Positions 24,980 to 37,258 of a DNA stretch of 64,000 nt are shown piece by piece. This stretch comes from Stromatinia cepivora (taxonomy: Eukaryota > Ascomycota > Leotiomycetes > Helotiales > Sclerotiniaceae): assembly GCA_014898415.1 (NCBI GenBank), contig RCTD01000007.1:1178001-1242000 (forward strand). The letters are read 5' to 3'. How positions within the stretch are numbered: position 1 is the first letter of the stretch; each line of letters opens with the position of its first letter. Under the pieces are notes generated by a model, which saw only the letters and a program-made list of their open reading frames with translations, searched no databases and was not told the DNA's origin. The translations under genes were made by a program, and so were the position numbers.

Positions 24980-25639
24980 AATATTGATTTAAATATTAAT
25001 TTTAATAATATAGATGAATATACAAATAGTATAATATCATCTAATATATATTTAAAAGATCTAAATTATGAATTCAAAACTCTTTTATAATTTGTATATT
25101 ATTTCATGAATTAAATAATTCTAATGATTTTTTTAAATCAAGAAGAACTAAAGAATTATCAAAAGAATTATTAAAAAATAATATTGATTTAAATAAATTA
25201 TTTTTTGAATTAATATCACAAGTTAAAATAAATTTTTGGGAAATTAATAATATTCATAAAATCAATAAAATCAAGAAATCCTTAAATAATATTCACATTC
25301 AAAAATATTTTTTGTAATAAAAAACATTATTTGGAGAATAAATACTTTGAAAAGAACTCTGAACTTTATATTAAAGATTATTATAAAAAGAATAAAAAAA
25401 ATATAAATAAAAATAATATTATTAAAAAGATTAATAGAATCTCGAAAAATAATAAGATTCAAAGGTTTTTTAAAAATAAAAAGAATTATAATAATTATAA
25501 TATTGATATTAATAATCAAGATAGCTCAAAACCTGAGGAATATATATCAAATTTCGAAGGAATTAATAATAATTCTTCAAATATTCAAGAAACTAATTCT
25601 TTGAACATTGACGAATTTGATATAACTGAATCTCCTTAA
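24980..25639 (+). pseudogene. Copia Gag remnant of element C
   Basis: Decayed Copia Gag pattern: DEYTNSIISSNIYLKDLN near 25011-25065, then a degraded capsid tail, then KHYLENKYFEKNSELYIKDY near 25322-25385, which fits a zinc knuckle (CxxC...GH...C followed by W/F-x-KHPEL) whose Cys codons have been mutated. The final 102 codons (25331-25639) are open and Asn/Lys-rich. Confidence 0.65.
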
Positions 25640-25731
25640 TATATTTGAATATTTTAATAAAATAATAAAATTAATAAAATATAAAAATATTATTTTGAAT
25701 TTTAAAAGGAGTTGAAAAGTTTAATTATTTT

Positions 25732-26480
25732 TAAAAAGAGTTTAATAAAGATTAGGAATTATTTATTATGATTTAATTAAATCGAAATAAAAAAATAAAA
25801 AAAAATTGAATTTTATTTAATTCTCGAAAAAATTCGAATAGTATATATTCAAATAGAAGTGATAATTTAAATCGATATATTAAATATCGAAGTAAAAATT
25901 ATATTAATAAGTGTTCTCTTTGAAAATTACTTTTAAAAGTTTAATAAGGATTAGGAATTATTTATTATAATTTAATTAAATTAAAATAAATAAATAAGTA
26001 AAAATTAAGTTTTATTTGAAACTATATAATCCCCGAAAATATTCGAATTAGTAACTCAAATAAGAAGTAGTGATCTAAGTAAATATATATATATAAATAT
26101 CGAAATGAAGATTATATTGATAGTATTCTCTTTCAAAAATCCTAATGGAGTTTAAATAAGAATTAGACGTTATTTCCATGATTTTTATCAAAATAAATAA
26201 ATTAATTTTTAGATTGGTCAATAGATTAAAACTATTATTAGGTAGAGGATTATATTCTAATAAAATCCTCGAAATTGTTCGAATTATTGTTCAAATAAAA
26301 GTAGTGATCTAAGTAGATATATATTAATATCTAAATAAAGATTATATTATAAAATCTATCAAATTAAATGAAAAGTATTCTTTTCAAAAAATACTAATTT
26401 AAATAAAGATTATCAATAATAATAAAAAATAAACCCTGAATTAATTAAATTCCTTAGGTTTCAAAAATATTTTAATCAAA
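25732..26480. repeat. Tandem repeat, unit about 200-250 bp
   Basis: Three diverged units begin near 25732 (AGTTTAATAAAGATTAGG), 25938 (AGTTTAATAAGGATTAGG) and 26148 (AGTTTAAATAAGAATTAG), with a partial fourth near 26395. Each carries, in the same order, an ATTATTT block, a (C)TCGAAA..ATTCGAAT block, a GTGAT(C/A)TAA block and a TATTCTCTTT(C/G)AAAA block. Confidence 0.8.
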
Positions 26481-26554
26481 AGAATTTAAAAACTTTTAAT
26501 TGAATTCAAAAGATGAAAATAATAATAAATTTAATTTCAGGTTAAATATTTGAT

Positions 26555-26790
26555 AAACATGATTATAAAAATTATAAAGATAATAATAAAAATAATTATA
26601 AGAATAATTATAAGAATAATTATAAAAAAAATTATAAAAATAATTATAAAAATAATTATAAAAATAATTATAAAAATAATTATAAAAATAATTATAAAAA
26701 TAATTATAAAAATAATTATAAAAATAATTATAAAAATATTAAAAATAGTTATAAAAGTTATTATAGAAATAATAAACATAATTATAAAAG
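26555..26790. repeat. 12-bp AATAATTATAAA tandem array
   Basis: Near-perfect repetition of the 12-base unit ATAATTATAAAA. The open frames on both strands here encode only Ile/Lys or Ile/Phe and are artefacts. Confidence 0.95.
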
Positions 26791-26887
26791 TCGAATGAAT
26801 ATAAATTGATAAGAATAATTAAAATACTATATATATAATAATAAAAGTAATAATAAAAATAACTACAAAAGGTGTTATTATAAAAAT

Positions 26888-27059
26888 TGTGACACAACGG
26901 CCGAATAACTTGAGTATCTCTTAGAATTAAAAGCTATAGATCGAAAGATAGAACTACATAACTATATATACACAGGCCGAAAGCTCATTTAGTCTATTCG
27001 GGGAATACTACATTCCGATTAGGATTCGAATCGATTATATTATATATATATATATAATA
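26888..27059 (-). repeat. 3' LTR of element D
   Basis: On the plus strand it starts TGTGACACAACGGCC, which is intact where the right copy reads TATAATATAACGATT, a transition-only difference. Confidence 0.88.
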
Positions 27060-27134
27060 CTATCCCCCTCTATATAAAAGCTCGTTTTGAATGCTTTAAA
27101 CGAATAGTATAAAAGAATCTGAAAATAATTACAA

Positions 27135-27362
27135 TTACAAATCATTAATTTTATTCGTTAATTCGGTCAAATATATAAATTCAATGATATCCGTCGTTTT
27201 CTTTATTTGATTAGAAAAAGTATATCCATCGATTACATTTTCCAAATATGTTAAAGCCTCCAATTCCTTTTTCATTCTTTCTTCATCCTATTCTGAATCT
27301 GTATTATTATCGTTTAAAATAACTAGTGTAGAACGATTAGCTGGGTTAAATGAATCATGTAT
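27135..27362 (-). pseudogene. Short ORF remnant of element D
   Basis: The minus strand reads about 75 codons with one TAG. It has an acidic Asn/Asp/Glu stretch and then ELEALTYLENVIDGYTF, and ends at TAA near the 3' LTR. It could be the tail of a gag-like protein. Not recognised. Confidence 0.45.
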
Positions 27363-28523
27363 TTTATTATATGGATTCAAGTGATAAATATGAATTCAAT
27401 GGTATAAGAATCCATATCTTGTATATCTGTTCTTTTTGCAAAAGCGAGTTTGCTTTTATAGAATGAATTCGGAAGCTCTCAATCATCGAAACCGAAGGGA
27501 TGCCTTTAATGGTGGTGCTAGGGTAAGATTGGAATCGAGTATATTTAGGGTATAATTGATATTAGATATATCTATTAGATCGAAACGATTTTGAAAATGA
27601 GAATTAGGATATTACAATATATAGGGAATGGAATTAATAACTTTATTAGAAATAAAACCATTAATTGAATAAACAATTAATTATTGTATAATTTATACGA
27701 ATTCAAGATAAGAACAGAGTAAACTGAATTGCTAAGCAAGTTGATTATATAAAATTGAATTGAGTTTATTATAGAAAATAAATATCTTATTCGAATCGGG
27801 CCAATTTTGATCATGAATTTTATATAAAATCCTTTCAAATTTTGTAATATAGATATATAACGAATCAGTACTTTATTTCAAAGTATAAAAACGATTTTTA
27901 GTTTTTTGAATCTTATTAGGGTTATTATAAACTTTAAAGAGTTGATTAAGGATTGTATTATAATTAAAGGGAGTAATCTGATCGATGAACAAAAGTTGTG
28001 ATAATATTATAGCTTGAATTTGAAATTCAAGGTTAAGATAAATGTAATAAAATTGAATAATGGAATTGCCGATTATAGTATTATCTATTTGAAGTTTAGT
28101 TTTGATTAAAGGAAATCAAGTATTAAACTTTTATATATTTCTATTGAAATTTTCCGGATTGGAAAAGCAAAATTTTGAAGTAGGGTTTAATTGAATTAGA
28201 AATAAAGAATATAGAAAAGTAATCTTTTTATATTGTTGTATTATTTCGATTTGTAATTCATTGATTACGAAATTGATTGATTCTATTATTGAGAAATGAA
28301 ATAAAATCGAAGAGAATATTATTAAAATATAAATATCTTCAAAAGACTACAAAAGATTCTTTCAAAAAGGATTTTAATAAAGGGAAGATAATTTTACAAA
28401 TTGTATTATAAATATATATATATAAATAGAAATATAAATATATACTTAGAATTTACGGAATATATATAAATTTGAGTATATATATATATTATTCGATTTT
28501 TTATCTCGAAGAGCTTTTAATAA

Positions 28524-28693
28524 TATAATATAACGATTGAATAACTTGAATATCTCTTAGAATTAAAAGCTATAAATCGAAAGATAGAACTATATAATTA
28601 TATATATACAGGCCGAAAGCTCACTTAGCCTATTCAGGGAATGCTGCATTCCGACTAGGGCTCGAATCGATCACGTTGTACGTATATATAACA
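28524..28693 (-). repeat. 5' LTR of element D
   Basis: Partner of 26888-27059; ends GTATATATAACA, followed by AAAAT. Confidence 0.88.
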
Positions 28694-29041
28694 AAAATAA
28701 TAGAAATAATTATAAAAAATTATTATAAAGGTTATTATTAAAATAAATATAATTATACAAAACTTTTTCTTTTAAAAAATAATAATTAAAATGATTATAA
28801 CATTAAAAATAAATATGAAAATTATATTTCATTATAATTTTAAAAAAGAATATGAGAAACCATACTTTAAATTAAAATTTTATTTTAAAAAATATATAAA
28901 AAAATAATAATAGTTTTATAAAAGAATATAGTGTTGGAGGTCACGTATTTGAAGGTGATAAACCTTATAATTAGGAAGTAGTGGTTCAGAGACTATAGTG
29001 GATTAAGCAAATATCAAATTATAATAGTAAAAGTTGAATAG

Positions 29042-29191
29042 TGTCACGAGATATATGTGATCGCGTATGATCGGGCTAGTACGATACTAAGCTCCGAGCC
29101 GATCATATATATAGCTTTGTAGTACACTCTCTTTAGCTTTGTAGCTTTTAATTCTAAGGTTGATCTTTAAATGCTTATTGGGTTCGTTATA
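29042..29191 (+). repeat. 5' LTR of element F
   Basis: Partner of 30567-30716. It keeps CGAGCCGATCAT where the right copy has CAAGCCGATCAT. Confidence 0.92.
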
Positions 29192-29594
29192 TTATTAAAA
29201 GTTCTTTCAAATAAGAAATAGAATAACATTTGCTTATATTTATGTATACTTTGTTTGCTTCTATTTAAGTATACGTTTATACTTATTCGCTTGTATATAA
29301 ATCTTCTTAATATTATTCGAAAATGTTGTCTTTTTTCTTACCCTTAATTTCTAAACTATAGATTACGATTCGATAAACTTCGCAATTGCAGAACTTTATA
29401 ATGAAATGATTTGTTAATAAAATGAAATCTCGTTTCTACACTCTTTGATTCTCGAATATATTTCGGTTGTTTATATTCCTTCTCATCCGAAATCCTTTCT
29501 CCTTGATCCTGAAAAGTTCAATAATAGTTCTCAAAAGTTCGATACCTAGCTTTTTTCGATTCGAACGAAACTATAAATAGATAGCATTACGATC

Positions 29595-30060
29595 GACGAC
29601 TCTACAGCTCAATTTTATTATATTTATCTCAATCTCGAATTTCATATACAAGCTATAGTACTATCTCAGCTTTTTTCTTTTGATCAAAACGTTCTCTTAA
29701 ATCATACAACGATCCTGGATCAATTCATATGCGTTTACAATAATCCGAATAAAGTTCAAAAAACTAAAAATAAATTATTCATTCTCAAACAAAGAATCGA
29801 TTCTTTATATACCTATATTACAAAATTCGAAAAAACTTTTTACAAAGCCAAAAATCAGAATTAGCCCGATTCGAATAAAATCTCAACCTTTCGCAATAGA
29901 CTCAATATTACTCTTAGAAATCGTTTTTCTCAACAACTTTCTCTTCTCCGCTCTTATCCCGATTTTATTCAGATCATACAATAATTAGCTATTCGCACAG
30001 CGAATGGATTCTCTGTATCATTCCACTCTAATGAATCTAAAGCCCTATATATATTACAGA
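29595..30060 (+). pseudogene. Gypsy-type Gag remnant of element F
   Basis: One plus-strand frame reads through only two stops: DDSTAQFYYIYLNLEFHI, ILDQFICVYNNPNK, LFILKQRIDSLYTYITKFEK, NKISTFRNRLNITLRNRFSQ and QLSLLRSYPDFIQIIQ. This is the order of Ty3/Gypsy capsid blocks, including the L-x-Q-x-x-S-x-x-x-Y-x-x-x-F motif. Relatively little RIP compared with neighbouring elements. Confidence 0.8.
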
Positions 30061-30089
30061 ATCCATTCCACTTTCGGAACCACGATTCA

Positions 30090-30505
30090 ATGGATATTAG
30101 CAATCTTAATATCATTGATACCCTTAGCCCTTTTGATGCCCAATTGGACAAACCCGATCGTACTTTGATTCTACTCTGTGTACAAATGCCCGAGTTTTCC
30201 TTTTTTGAAAGAATTTTCTTGTATAAACAAAATAAATATATACGATATGAAAGTAATTCTTATTGGGTATGAGTCTGTCCACTAGATCTGTATCAAGGAG
30301 TCCGAGATCGATAAGAGCCTGTTCTGGTTATTACATTGATTATTGAGCCCGAAAACAATAATGATAAAGATCTAAAAGAGATGATCAATGGCCGATATTT
30401 TGAAGATCGCTTGGAGGAAGCAAATGATACAATGGATGTGTATTCGTTAGTTGTGATGCAATCCGTGTATCAGGAATTTTTATCAAAAGAAGATTAATGA
30501 TCATT
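30090..30505 (+). pseudogene. Unrecognised tail of element F
   Basis: Begins MDISNLNIIDTLSPFDAQLD (open 30090-30272). After a stop a further protein-like segment, ITLIIEPENNND and then NGRYFEDRLEEANDTMD-like sequence, runs to about 30497. It may be the C-terminal half of the element's Gag protein. Confidence 0.45.
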
Positions 30506-30551
30506 TTGTACTTAAGTTATTCATTTAAAATAAGTTCGAGGCGAACTTTTT

Positions 30552-30566
30552 AGAAAGGGGGGGTAG
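30552..30566 (+). other. Polypurine tract of element F
   Basis: AGAAAGGGGGGGTAG lies directly before the 3' LTR, the expected plus-strand primer position. Confidence 0.85.
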
Positions 30567-30716
30567 TGTTACGAGATACATGTGATCGCATACGATCAGG
30601 TTAGTACAATATTAAGCTCCAAGCCGATCATATATATAGCTTCGTAGTATACTCTCTTTAGCTCTGTAGCTTTTAATTCTAAGATTGATCTCTAAACGCT
30701 CGTTGGGTTCGTCACA
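30567..30716 (+). repeat. 3' LTR of element F
   Basis: 150 bp, starts TGTTACGAGATACATG, ends GGGTTCGTCACA, followed by AATAG. Confidence 0.93.
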
Positions 30717-31280
30717 AATAGTATAATAATATTGTATATATTATTAGAATATAGATTCTTAATCTTTAATATTAAGAATACAATTTTCTTATATATCTTT
30801 TCCGAATTCTTTTATATATCGATATTTTATTCTTATTTATTAATTTGTATAAAGATTTATTATTTTAATTATCTTGATTAGTATTATAAAGGTTCTTTAT
30901 TTCGAATAATTCTGATATTCGATTAATTTAGGTTTCTTTATTCGAATATTTATGAATTTGATAGTTTCGTATATATTAATGAATTCGTAGAGTTCGAATT
31001 TGTATTCGTATATTGATTTGGTTGATTAAATCAATTTGATCAAAATAGTCTAGTTGATCTTGTTTATCGTATTGATTTTATTATTTAGAATGAATATGAT
31101 ATATATATATAAATCGATTAGATCTATTTGATCAATTTGATCTAATCGATCTGATTGATTATATTGATCATATTATTCTTATTATTTGGAATGAGTATAT
31201 TCTATATATATATATATAGACCTTTATATTATAAAGTGATTAATAAGAGTTATTTATTATTCAATAATAACAACATATAG

Positions 31281-31630
31281 TGATATAGATTATATAAAAG
31301 ATAAAAAGTACAGCTGAATCCGAGTTAATTTTCATTAATTTAATGACAAAAGAGGTTATATATCTTCAAAAATTATTAAAAGAATTAAATCAATATAATC
31401 AGAGTATATTTTCATTATATATAAGATAATAAAACTGATATATTTATACCAGAAAACTCTATATATTGTAATAGAAGTAAATATATAAATATTAAATATT
31501 ATTTAATTAAAGATTTTATAAATAAAGATCTAATTAAATTAATAGAAATTGATAAACACTTAATAGATGGTTTTATTAAATCATTAAAAAGGATTAAATT
31601 ATCAAGATTTGTTGAAATAATTTAAAATTT
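31281..31630 (+). pseudogene. RNase H end of element C (Copia)
   Basis: Plus-strand blocks: STAESELIF (from SSTEAEY), TKEVIYLQKLLKELNQYNQS, then RSKYINIKYYLIKDFINK and LIDGFIKSLKRIKLSRFVEII. These match the end of Copia RNase H in order, with frameshifts and stops. The 5' part lies left of solo LTR E at about 28917-28931. Confidence 0.82.
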
Positions 31631-31680
31631 TAATTAAAATATCATTAAATAATTTAAAAGAGATATTTATTACGAGAGAG

Positions 31681-31890
31681 TATTATATTTTATAATAAAA
31701 ACTCTCTTTAATCATTTTAATATTTAAAAATCTCTATATATATTATATATTAAAATATTATTAATTATATAAATTATTATATAATTAAAAAAAGAAATTT
31801 TATTTTATATTATATTATTTAATAAAATAATATTTCATTTGAAATCATTCAAAACCTTTGAAAATATATTATATATTTATTCCAGACCAT
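31681..31890 (+). repeat. Truncated 3' LTR of element C
   Basis: Matches 23169 onward for about 200 bases and then stops matching near CCAGACC. A purine stretch (GAGAGAG) precedes it. Confidence 0.65.
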
Positions 31891-31965
31891 TGCGTAAATC
31901 CGATATTGCGAAATCAATATAGTATATTTTGTAATGAATTAGTTTATTGATGAATATATTCTTTT

Positions 31966-32131
31966 TGTTAACTTTTGGTGCAGGAAGTAATAGTATTGTT
32001 GACTATGTAGGTTGAATTAAGGATCTATAATTCTAATAGGAATAGAATTAAGGTTATCCCTAAATATGGTTTGTGTATTATTGTAGTCTCGTAATCTCAA
32101 TTCTAATTCTATAATGATTTCATTTCTAACA
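31966..32131 (-). repeat. 3' LTR of element G
   Basis: Partner of 37259-37422 with a 2-bp indel and otherwise mainly transitions. Confidence 0.92.
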
Positions 32132-32139
32132 TTTCTTTA

Positions 32140-33720
32140 TTGAGGATATCCTATTCGATCCTTTTAGGTTATTAATCCCAACATTTTCTTGAATTTTTCG
32201 AAAGTAATTCTTATATAAGGTTTTATCATTCTGTTGACAATTATATTGTATGTATTGATATAATTAATGGCGATTTTCTCCTTTTCTATTAAATCCTTAA
32301 TGAAATGATAATTGATATCTATATATTTGGATTGTTTATATAAATATGGGTTTTTAATTAAAACTAAAGTGTTTTGATTATTATTAAGTATTTGAATTGT
32401 ATTTTTGTTCTTTTCAATATAATTTGATCTGAATAGATCTTTGAATATTTATACAATTCATTTTTTTTGTTTGATAAATATTGTTATTGTAATATATTCT
32501 GATTTTGTATTAGAAATAGTTATAGATATTTATTTCTTGTTAATTTATGATATAAGGTCTTTATAGAATATCACAACTTTTTTTGAAATACTTTTTCGGT
32601 TATATTTGTTATTAATTCAATCTACATTTATATATACTTTTATTGTATTATCAAATATATTATATTCTTTATAGATATCAGATTGTACTTTTTTTAATCT
32701 GAATTATAATTTCTGTTTGATTATTGATTGTAGATATTGTATTAGATTTTTCAAAGCTATAGTATGATGTTTTGTTGGTTTTGTTATAAATTGTGAAAGT
32801 CTTTTAATTGAGAATGTTATATTTGATCGAATATATATTATTGGATAAATTATATTTTCTATTTGTTGTTGATATTCGTTTATATCTGTTAGTTCATTGT
32901 TATCGGTTGTTAGTCGGAGATAGGTATAATTTATTATTAGTAGTTTCTTAATTTGATATTGTTTATATGTAATATTATATTTGATTAATATAATATTGAG
33001 ATATTCTTTTTAATTTATAATTAATATATATACTTTTCTATTGCGAATGATTCTAATATTTAGGATCTTATTAATCTTCTTTAGATTCTTGATGTTAAAA
33101 TGGGCTGATAGCTTTTCATTGAATTAAATGATTTGTGATGATATATATAATGCAATAATGATATTATCGATATATACTAATAATATTATATCACGGTCTT
33201 TAAATATATATAGATATAGATCTACCAAATTTTATACAAAACCTATATCTAAAAGCTTTTTCTTCAATAATAAACTCTAATCCCTTTTAGCTTGTTTCAA
33301 ATCATATAGGCTTTATAGGGTTCATAATATATATCCCTTTTTTACTTTGATATTTTGGGATAGTTCGAAGTAGATCTCTTTCTTCAAATATGATTCGGTA
33401 AAGGCGTTTTTGATATCGAAATATGAATATTCCAAATTTTCCTTTGCAATAATAGTTAAAAATAATCTGAATATATTTAGTTTTATTGTTGATACAAATA
33501 TTTCATTATAATCCTTTCCTAATACCTGATTAAATCCTCGAACTATTAATTTTGTTTTAAATCGTTCTACTTTGTTATTCTTAATTTTAATTGTAAATAT
33601 CTATTTTGTTGAAACCAGATTATTTCCTTTAGAGAGTATATATTCTTCCCAAATACTATTTTGAATTAAGGATATGATTTCTTTTTGGATGGTTTCCTTT
33701 CATTTTTTAGAGTGTTCTCG
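32140..33720 (-). pseudogene. Reverse transcriptase and RNase H of element G
   Basis: Minus-strand blocks: SLYDLKQAKRD near 33315-33280 (Copia KALYGLKQAPRAW), IILLVYIDNIII near 33200-33160 (LLLYVDDILI), FEKLSAHFNIKNL-like sequence near 33100, then LNNNQNTLVLIKNPYLYKQS, KYIDINYHFIKDLIEKEKIA near 32340-32275 and FEKFKKMLGL near 32200 (RNase H end). Many stops and frameshifts; dead. Confidence 0.9.
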
Positions 33721-34499
33721 ATCCGATATTACTTTCTTATAAATTCTTGATATTTTGATTTCTAAAACTTCTTTAATCGGATATACTATATTTTCTATAT
33801 TGTTTATATCTATCAACAAAATTATGAAATCTGAAACGATCTTGTCTTTGATATAAAGATTCATTTTGTAAATAATTGAGATTATAATTATAATATATTC
33901 TATACTTTCTTGAATTTTGATTTATATAAATATCATAATCAATACCCTTATAATCTTGCTTTCCCATTCTTCTTTAGGATCTTATTTTATATCTCTTTTC
34001 CGTTTTTGTATTAAATATTTTAAGGATTCATCTTCAAGATTCATTTCATTTTTTTGCTCGATTTCAGATAATTATAGATTTATTTTGTTTTTTGATTCTA
34101 TTGAAATAAATTTGTCAACAAAATTTAAGATAGTCTTAAATTTTGTTTCTGATATAGATTCAGGGTTTGCAAAAGTTGATTTTTAGATTGGATTTTTTGA
34201 AATGATAGATTCGATATTTGAAATATCCTTGAAAGAAGATTCTTGATTTGTTTTCTGGATATTGTTATCTTTATCTTTATTGTATATTAATATTGATATA
34301 TCTAATTTATTTGATTTCAATTCGACAATTGGAATGCTTAATATAATCATTGAATTCAATATAATATCTATTGAAAAGAATGTTTGGAATAAAAATGATA
34401 CAAATATCGCATTTGATATTGAAAATAGAGAAAATGCCTTATTTATTATCGATCTATTATAAAATTTTCAATTTGACTTTACATTCTTTATTCTTTATA

Positions 34500-35460
34500 G
34501 ATTTAATTCACAATTTCTTAATTTAAAATCCAAATCTCTTTTTCAATAAAATTCATCTATAATTACTCTATTTGATCGAAATATATAATCTAATTCTAAA
34601 AAATACACTTTAATATATTTGTTTATAATTTTTAAATACCCTAAAAATATATCGATTCTCGAAATATCCCGCAACTTATTATATCTCTGCTCTTTCGAAA
34701 TAATCTTAAAATTGATATAAACATAACATTTGTTCTCCCAAACTTTATATATCTTTATATCTGATATTATATCTATAAAAGTTTCTATAGAGAATCGATC
34801 TATTCTATTTATATTAGGATCAATATTAATACAATTCCTAATATAAGTATTATATTTTATAACTTCATTCTAAAATTCTAATGGTAATTCAATTTCTTTT
34901 AGTATTGCTCTTATATTTGCTTCTACAATCCTTATATTCCGTTTTGCAGATCTGTTTTGATATAAAAAAGCAATTATTATAATTTCGGATTATATGCCTA
35001 ATGATCATTCATAAATAGCTTATAGGAATTCCAATACATTGTCAATCCTGGCTGTAATGATCTTTTCTTCAATAACTAATTCCATCTCCTTTTTTTAAGT
35101 TTTCAATATTTGAATTATATCATCTTTTTATTTAAATAATATAATCCAATTTACTCTTATATAATTATCAATAATCAATATAAAATAACGATTCCCTCGA
35201 ATCGATTTTGGGAATAATCCTATAATATCGAAATATATAAATTCGAGTCTCTTTGATTTATATAAACTCAATTACTTCGGAATATGATTGATCATTTTGG
35301 TGAATATATATACTTTGTAGATATCTAATTCAATTGGGACTTTTATCGATTTGATTATATTGGATACCTTATATAGATTCTTGATCTTGTTTGAATTTAG
35401 ATGATTGAATCTTCAATGTTATAATAGATATCTCTTTTTCTTTTTGAATATTAATTCGTT
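34500..35460 (-). pseudogene. Integrase and GAG-pre-integrase of element G
   Basis: Minus-strand blocks: HWRFNHLNSNKIKNLYK near 35415-35365 (the LWHxRLGHLN finger region), then LEFIYFDIIGLFPKS and RYFILIIDNYIRVNWIILFK near 35200-35140 (integrase core with YFLLFIDDYSRYTW pattern), and VWENKCYVYI near 34740. Non-functional. Confidence 0.88.
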
Positions 35461-36899
35461 ATCGATACCTTTGATGTTATTGATTATCTCTAAAGAAAAG
35501 TCTTTTTCCTGATCATTTTGGTATATATTAGAACAGAGAATTATATCCTTATATCCTTTGATTATATATAAAACCATATATATTCCATCTTACATTTTAG
35601 TATAGATAACTTTCTTATTATCCTTTTTGAAATATATATAATGAAAATTGAATTCCTCTTACAATCCTGTTTCGCAAATCCTTTTTCCTGATAACAAATT
35701 TACTTTTAGTTTTAATATATATAATATATTTGAAAATAGCATTTTAAAACCATCTTTGTATATTATATTCATTAAACCCTAATAACAATAATATATCATT
35801 TTCCTATCAATCTTTATTCTTTGTTTAATAATAAATTTTATTGATCTAAATAATAAAGATTAATTAGATATATATAAAAAAGTATCTATATCGGTATACT
35901 ATTTGTTAAGGGAAGTTTTATTAATGATTTCTTTTGTCAAATTGTAATCTTCCTTTATTATATCCTTAATATCGGAATTTGATTCAGAGATATTGTTAAT
36001 AAAATATATTTGATCTTTCTTATTGAAATAGACCTTCTTTGGATTCGATAATCCCCTTCTCCTTTGATGATGAAAGTAATTATAAAGGAATTTATTGGTT
36101 TATATTAAATACAGGCAGTTTTGTATATAATAACCTTCCTTTTGATACAGATCATAAATATTGTTTAGAATCTCGAGATCTGATTTTTAACATCGAAAAA
36201 CATATCTAGATCCTTTCGCAATTTGCATTAACTTTGATCCATCCTTAAGACAAAGTTCCTTAATCTATAAATACTTGATTTTATCGTCGATACTAAGGCT
36301 GATTTGGATATCCAATATATTTATTATTTTTTGATAATCGATTAAAAGATTATATATTAAAACCAAGAATAAGACAGTATCTTGATATACTGACCGATAA
36401 TTTTCGTTTGCAATTTTTAGTTTCCTTTTATACTCTTTCAATTTGTCCTAGACTTCGATAATGATCATATTGGGATAGATATTGAATTGGAATTTGAAAT
36501 TCTAGATCATCGTCATATATATATTAATTATAACTACATTAACTCTAATATATTTTGATTTAAAATATCTCTAAAGTATATATATTATTAAATATTCATT
36601 GATAAAGACTTTATCATTATTATTGAGTATTATACAAATATACAATAATATATTCGTTTCGTTCTTTAAATATTCCGATTTCAATTCGATATTGTAATAT
36701 ATACGATTATTGATCTTATAGGCAGATACTGTATTGGGTCCTGTAATCTATATATATTCGTTTAATATTTGATCAATTGTATAAAATCATTTTTTCCTTT
36801 TCAATTATATTTTTATTTGTTTAAATCATTGTTTATAATTGTTTTGATCGAATTTCGAAGGGTTGTTTGATTTCGATATTGTAAAGATTTCTTATTATT

Positions 36900-37258
36900 T
36901 GATAAGTATCGAAGATAGTTTTCAGATTTTTAAGACAATCTTAAAAAAAAAGGTATATAGTAAATAAATTCAAAATAATAAAAAAATATAAAAATAAAAC
37001 AATAAAAAAATTCGTAAGATTGTATTATAATATGTTTTCTTATAGCTATACGAATTTGCTTTTCGCCTTTGTTATAATTCTGTATCGGCATTGTGCAGAT
37101 TGCTTTCTGCTTTGATCTGTGATGTTGTGAGTTATAAGTTATGTTGTCGTATTTCAACTCTGCTTCGATGGCACTGTGTGAAAACTCTGATTTTCACTCT
37201 GTTCCACCCCTACTAGCTATGCTTTCTAGTCACTACTGTGCAACCGGATCTCATAACC
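36900..37258 (-). other. 5' end of element G interior
   Basis: Directly after the 5' LTR the minus strand reads GGTTATGAGATCCGG, in the position and style of a primer-binding site. A 75-codon open frame (37157-36930) follows; its N-terminal half has normal composition and may be the start of gag. Confidence 0.4.

Larger units (their letters stand above)
26888..28693 (-). mobile_element. Element D: non-autonomous LTR element
   Basis: Direct LTRs lie at 26888-27059 and 28524-28693, with a perfect target duplication AAAAT (26883-26887 and 28694-28698). Just inside the left LTR the minus strand reads a purine-rich tract ending AGAGGGGGATAG, so the element runs on the minus strand. The interior is about 1.46 kb and carries no reverse transcriptase I can find. 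Confidence 0.88.
29042..30716 (+). mobile_element. Element F: small gag-only LTR element
   Basis: Two 150-bp LTRs (29042-29191 and 30567-30716) begin TGT(C/T)ACGAGATA and end TTCGTCACA or its mutated form TTCGTTATA. The target duplication is AATAG (29037-29041 and 30717-30721), and the empty site is present in solo LTR S. A clean purine tract (AGAAAGGGGGGGTAG) abuts the right LTR, giving plus orientation. The interior encodes a Gag remnant and no polymerase. Confidence 0.93.
28932..31275 (-). mobile_element. Solo LTR E, split by element F
   Basis: On the plus strand it starts TGTTGGAGGTCACG and ends AACAACA, flanked by a perfect duplication TATAG (28927-28931 and 31276-31280). It is an inverted copy of solo LTR S. 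It sits inside the RNase H of element C: removing it with one TATAG copy joins FIKEYS to DIDYIKDKK, matching the Copia motif GYSDADYAGD. Confidence 0.88.
23169..31890 (+). mobile_element. Element C: Copia-type remnant carrying insertions and repeats
   Basis: The 5' LTR is 23169-23842 and the 3' LTR starts at 31681, truncated near 31890. A Copia gag remnant lies at about 24980-25639 and the end of RNase H at 31281-31630, both plus strand. Integrase and most of the reverse transcriptase are absent; tandem repeats sit in that place. Inserted into it are element D and solo LTR E with element F inside. Confidence 0.75.

Noticed and set aside
26537..26798. Overlapping 80-82 codon frames on both strands
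   Set aside because: Both are translations of the 12-base ATAATTATAAAA array with two- or three-letter composition.
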